DNA from: Arthrobacter sp. ES3-54
GTDB taxonomy: Bacteria; Actinomycetota; Actinomycetes; Actinomycetales; Micrococcaceae
NCBI RefSeq assembly: GCF_029504395.1
Contig: NZ_JAQFIF010000009.1
Span: forward strand, 62,001-126,000
Direction: 5' to 3'
Length of the DNA: 64,000 bases
In this document: positions 63,430-64,000 of the stretch, piece by piece
Position numbering within the stretch: position 1 is the stretch's first letter
Layout of the letters: every line of letters begins with the position of its first letter
The notes under the pieces: model-generated
The model's input: the letters and a program-made list of their open reading frames with translations, nothing else
Told to the model about the DNA's origin: nothing
Databases searched by the model: none
Translations under genes and position numbers: made by a program

Positions 63430-64000
63430 ATGGAAGATCTCCCTGCCGTGGGCAGCGCCGCCCCCGAGGTTCCCGGTTACGACGTCGGACGCCTGCTGGG
63501 GCGCGGGGGCACAGCCGCCGTGTGGCTGGTGACCGACAGGTCAACGGGCCGGGAATTCGCTCTCAAGTGCTTCGACAACGGGGGAGAGGCAGGGAAAAAC
63601 GACGGCGGAACCGCGGACCGGGAAGCTGAAGAGGCCATGCGCCGGGAAGTTCGGATCCTCTCGGCGCTGGACCACGACCACCTGCTCCGGGCCCACACCG
63701 TCCAGCGCCTTCGCGGGCCGCGGCCCGGTCCGGACGATAAGGAGGCCCTGGGCCTGGTGCTGGACTATGCGCCAGGGGGATCGGTCGCGGACCTGGTCAC
63801 GGGCCGTGGCCGGCTTGGTGCGGGCGAGACGGTCACGGTCCTGACACCCATTGCCCAGGCCCTTCAGTACCTGCATTCGCATGGCTTCACCCACGGCGAT
63901 GTCTCGCCGGGCAACGTGTTGTTCACGGCGCACGGGAAACCGTTGCTGGCCGATGTGGGCGTAGCCCGGATGGTGGGCGACGCCGGGGCAGCCCACGCCG
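63430..64000 (+). CDS. Atypical serine/threonine kinase-like protein, 3' truncated by window
   Basis: 190 residues visible from ATG 63430; it runs past the window end. Glycine loop LLGRGGTAAVWLV, Lys in EFALKCFD, then the catalytic loop reads HGDVSPGNVLF in place of HRDxKxxN (Arg to Gly, Lys to Ser; Asp and Asn kept), and the magnesium loop is ADVGVAR in place of DFG. So the catalytic Asp and both metal contacts remain but the Lys that stabilises phosphate transfer is gone. It may be a weak kinase or a pseudokinase. TATTTC lies six bases before ATG, a possible leaderless start. Downstream context is outside the window. Confidence 0.8.
   Translation, partial: MEDLPAVGSAAPEVPGYDVGRLLGRGGTAAVWLVTDRSTGREFALKCFDNGGEAGKNDGGTADREAEEAMRREVRILSALDHDHLLRAHTVQRLRGPRPGPDDKEALGLVLDYAPGGSVADLVTGRGRLGAGETVTVLTPIAQALQYLHSHGFTHGDVSPGNVLFTAHGKPLLADVGVARMVGDAGAAHA

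Overview
The window is a high-GC actinobacterial chromosome segment. Gene order and protein sequences fit the family Micrococcaceae (Arthrobacter or Pseudarthrobacter type). Nearly all of it is vertically inherited core genome, and the order can be followed against the Mycobacterium tuberculosis blocks aroG-pknL-Rv2175c-idsA, mraZ-to-divIVA, and glnA2-glnE-glnA1-lipA-lipB. No tRNA, rRNA, CRISPR, insertion sequence or prophage was seen. The species call is inference from protein content only.

Layout. 1-5053: end of a ROK glucokinase, a membrane protein, two tandem alpha/beta hydrolases, an acyltransferase and class II DAHP synthase. 5188-12623: PASTA kinase PknL, a LysM lytic transglycosylase, an Rv2175c-like DNA-binding protein, a prenyl diphosphate synthase, a lipoprotein and DinB. 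12931-34176: the division and cell wall (dcw) cluster: DUF3040, mraZ, rsmH, ftsL-like, ftsI, murE, murF, mraY, murD, ftsW, murG, murC, ftsQ, ftsZ, pgeF, a YggS protein, sepF, yggT, divIVA. There is no ftsA; SepF presumably anchors FtsZ. 34330-43085: lspA, rluD, dnaE, a flavin reductase, a membrane protein, hisD, nrdR. 43288-50012: polyphosphate glucokinase, methionine aminopeptidase, a 54-residue SPOR-like protein, a holin-phosphodiesterase fusion, an MBL hydrolase, a SHOCT membrane protein, panB. 50275-63322: the glutamine synthetase and lipoate block (glnA2, glnE, VOC, GNAT, a secreted repeat protein, glnA1, RDD, DUF3817, DUF4191, lipA, lipB). It ends in a truncated atypical kinase.

The least routine content is regulatory DNA. 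A GlnR-type four-half-site array (GTAAC-n6-GAAAC-n6-GACAC-n6-GAAAT) lies upstream of glnA1. Two NrdR boxes exactly 32 bp apart precede nrdR. Three 10-bp-spaced MraZ boxes overlap the mraZ promoter. Nine-bp-phased TGTKAC repeats resembling MtrA sites precede the LysM transglycosylase. A nested 116-nt RNA structure sits between mraZ and rsmH, where the actinobacterial mraW RNA motif is expected. Three helically phased 15-bp palindromes of unknown ownership lie upstream of the RDD gene. About fifteen genes have a TANNNT-like -10 element 6-7 nt before the start codon, which implies leaderless mRNAs. Two minisatellites (13 bp x9 and about 16 bp x5) lie between genes.

How the genes work together: the 13-34 kb block makes UDP-MurNAc-pentapeptide and lipid II, polymerises it and builds the divisome. 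PknL and the LysM enzyme next door probably couple wall sensing to remodelling. The 50-59 kb block makes and controls glutamine synthetase, transcriptionally through GlnR-like sites and post-translationally through GlnE. The lipA-lipB pair supplies lipoyl groups.
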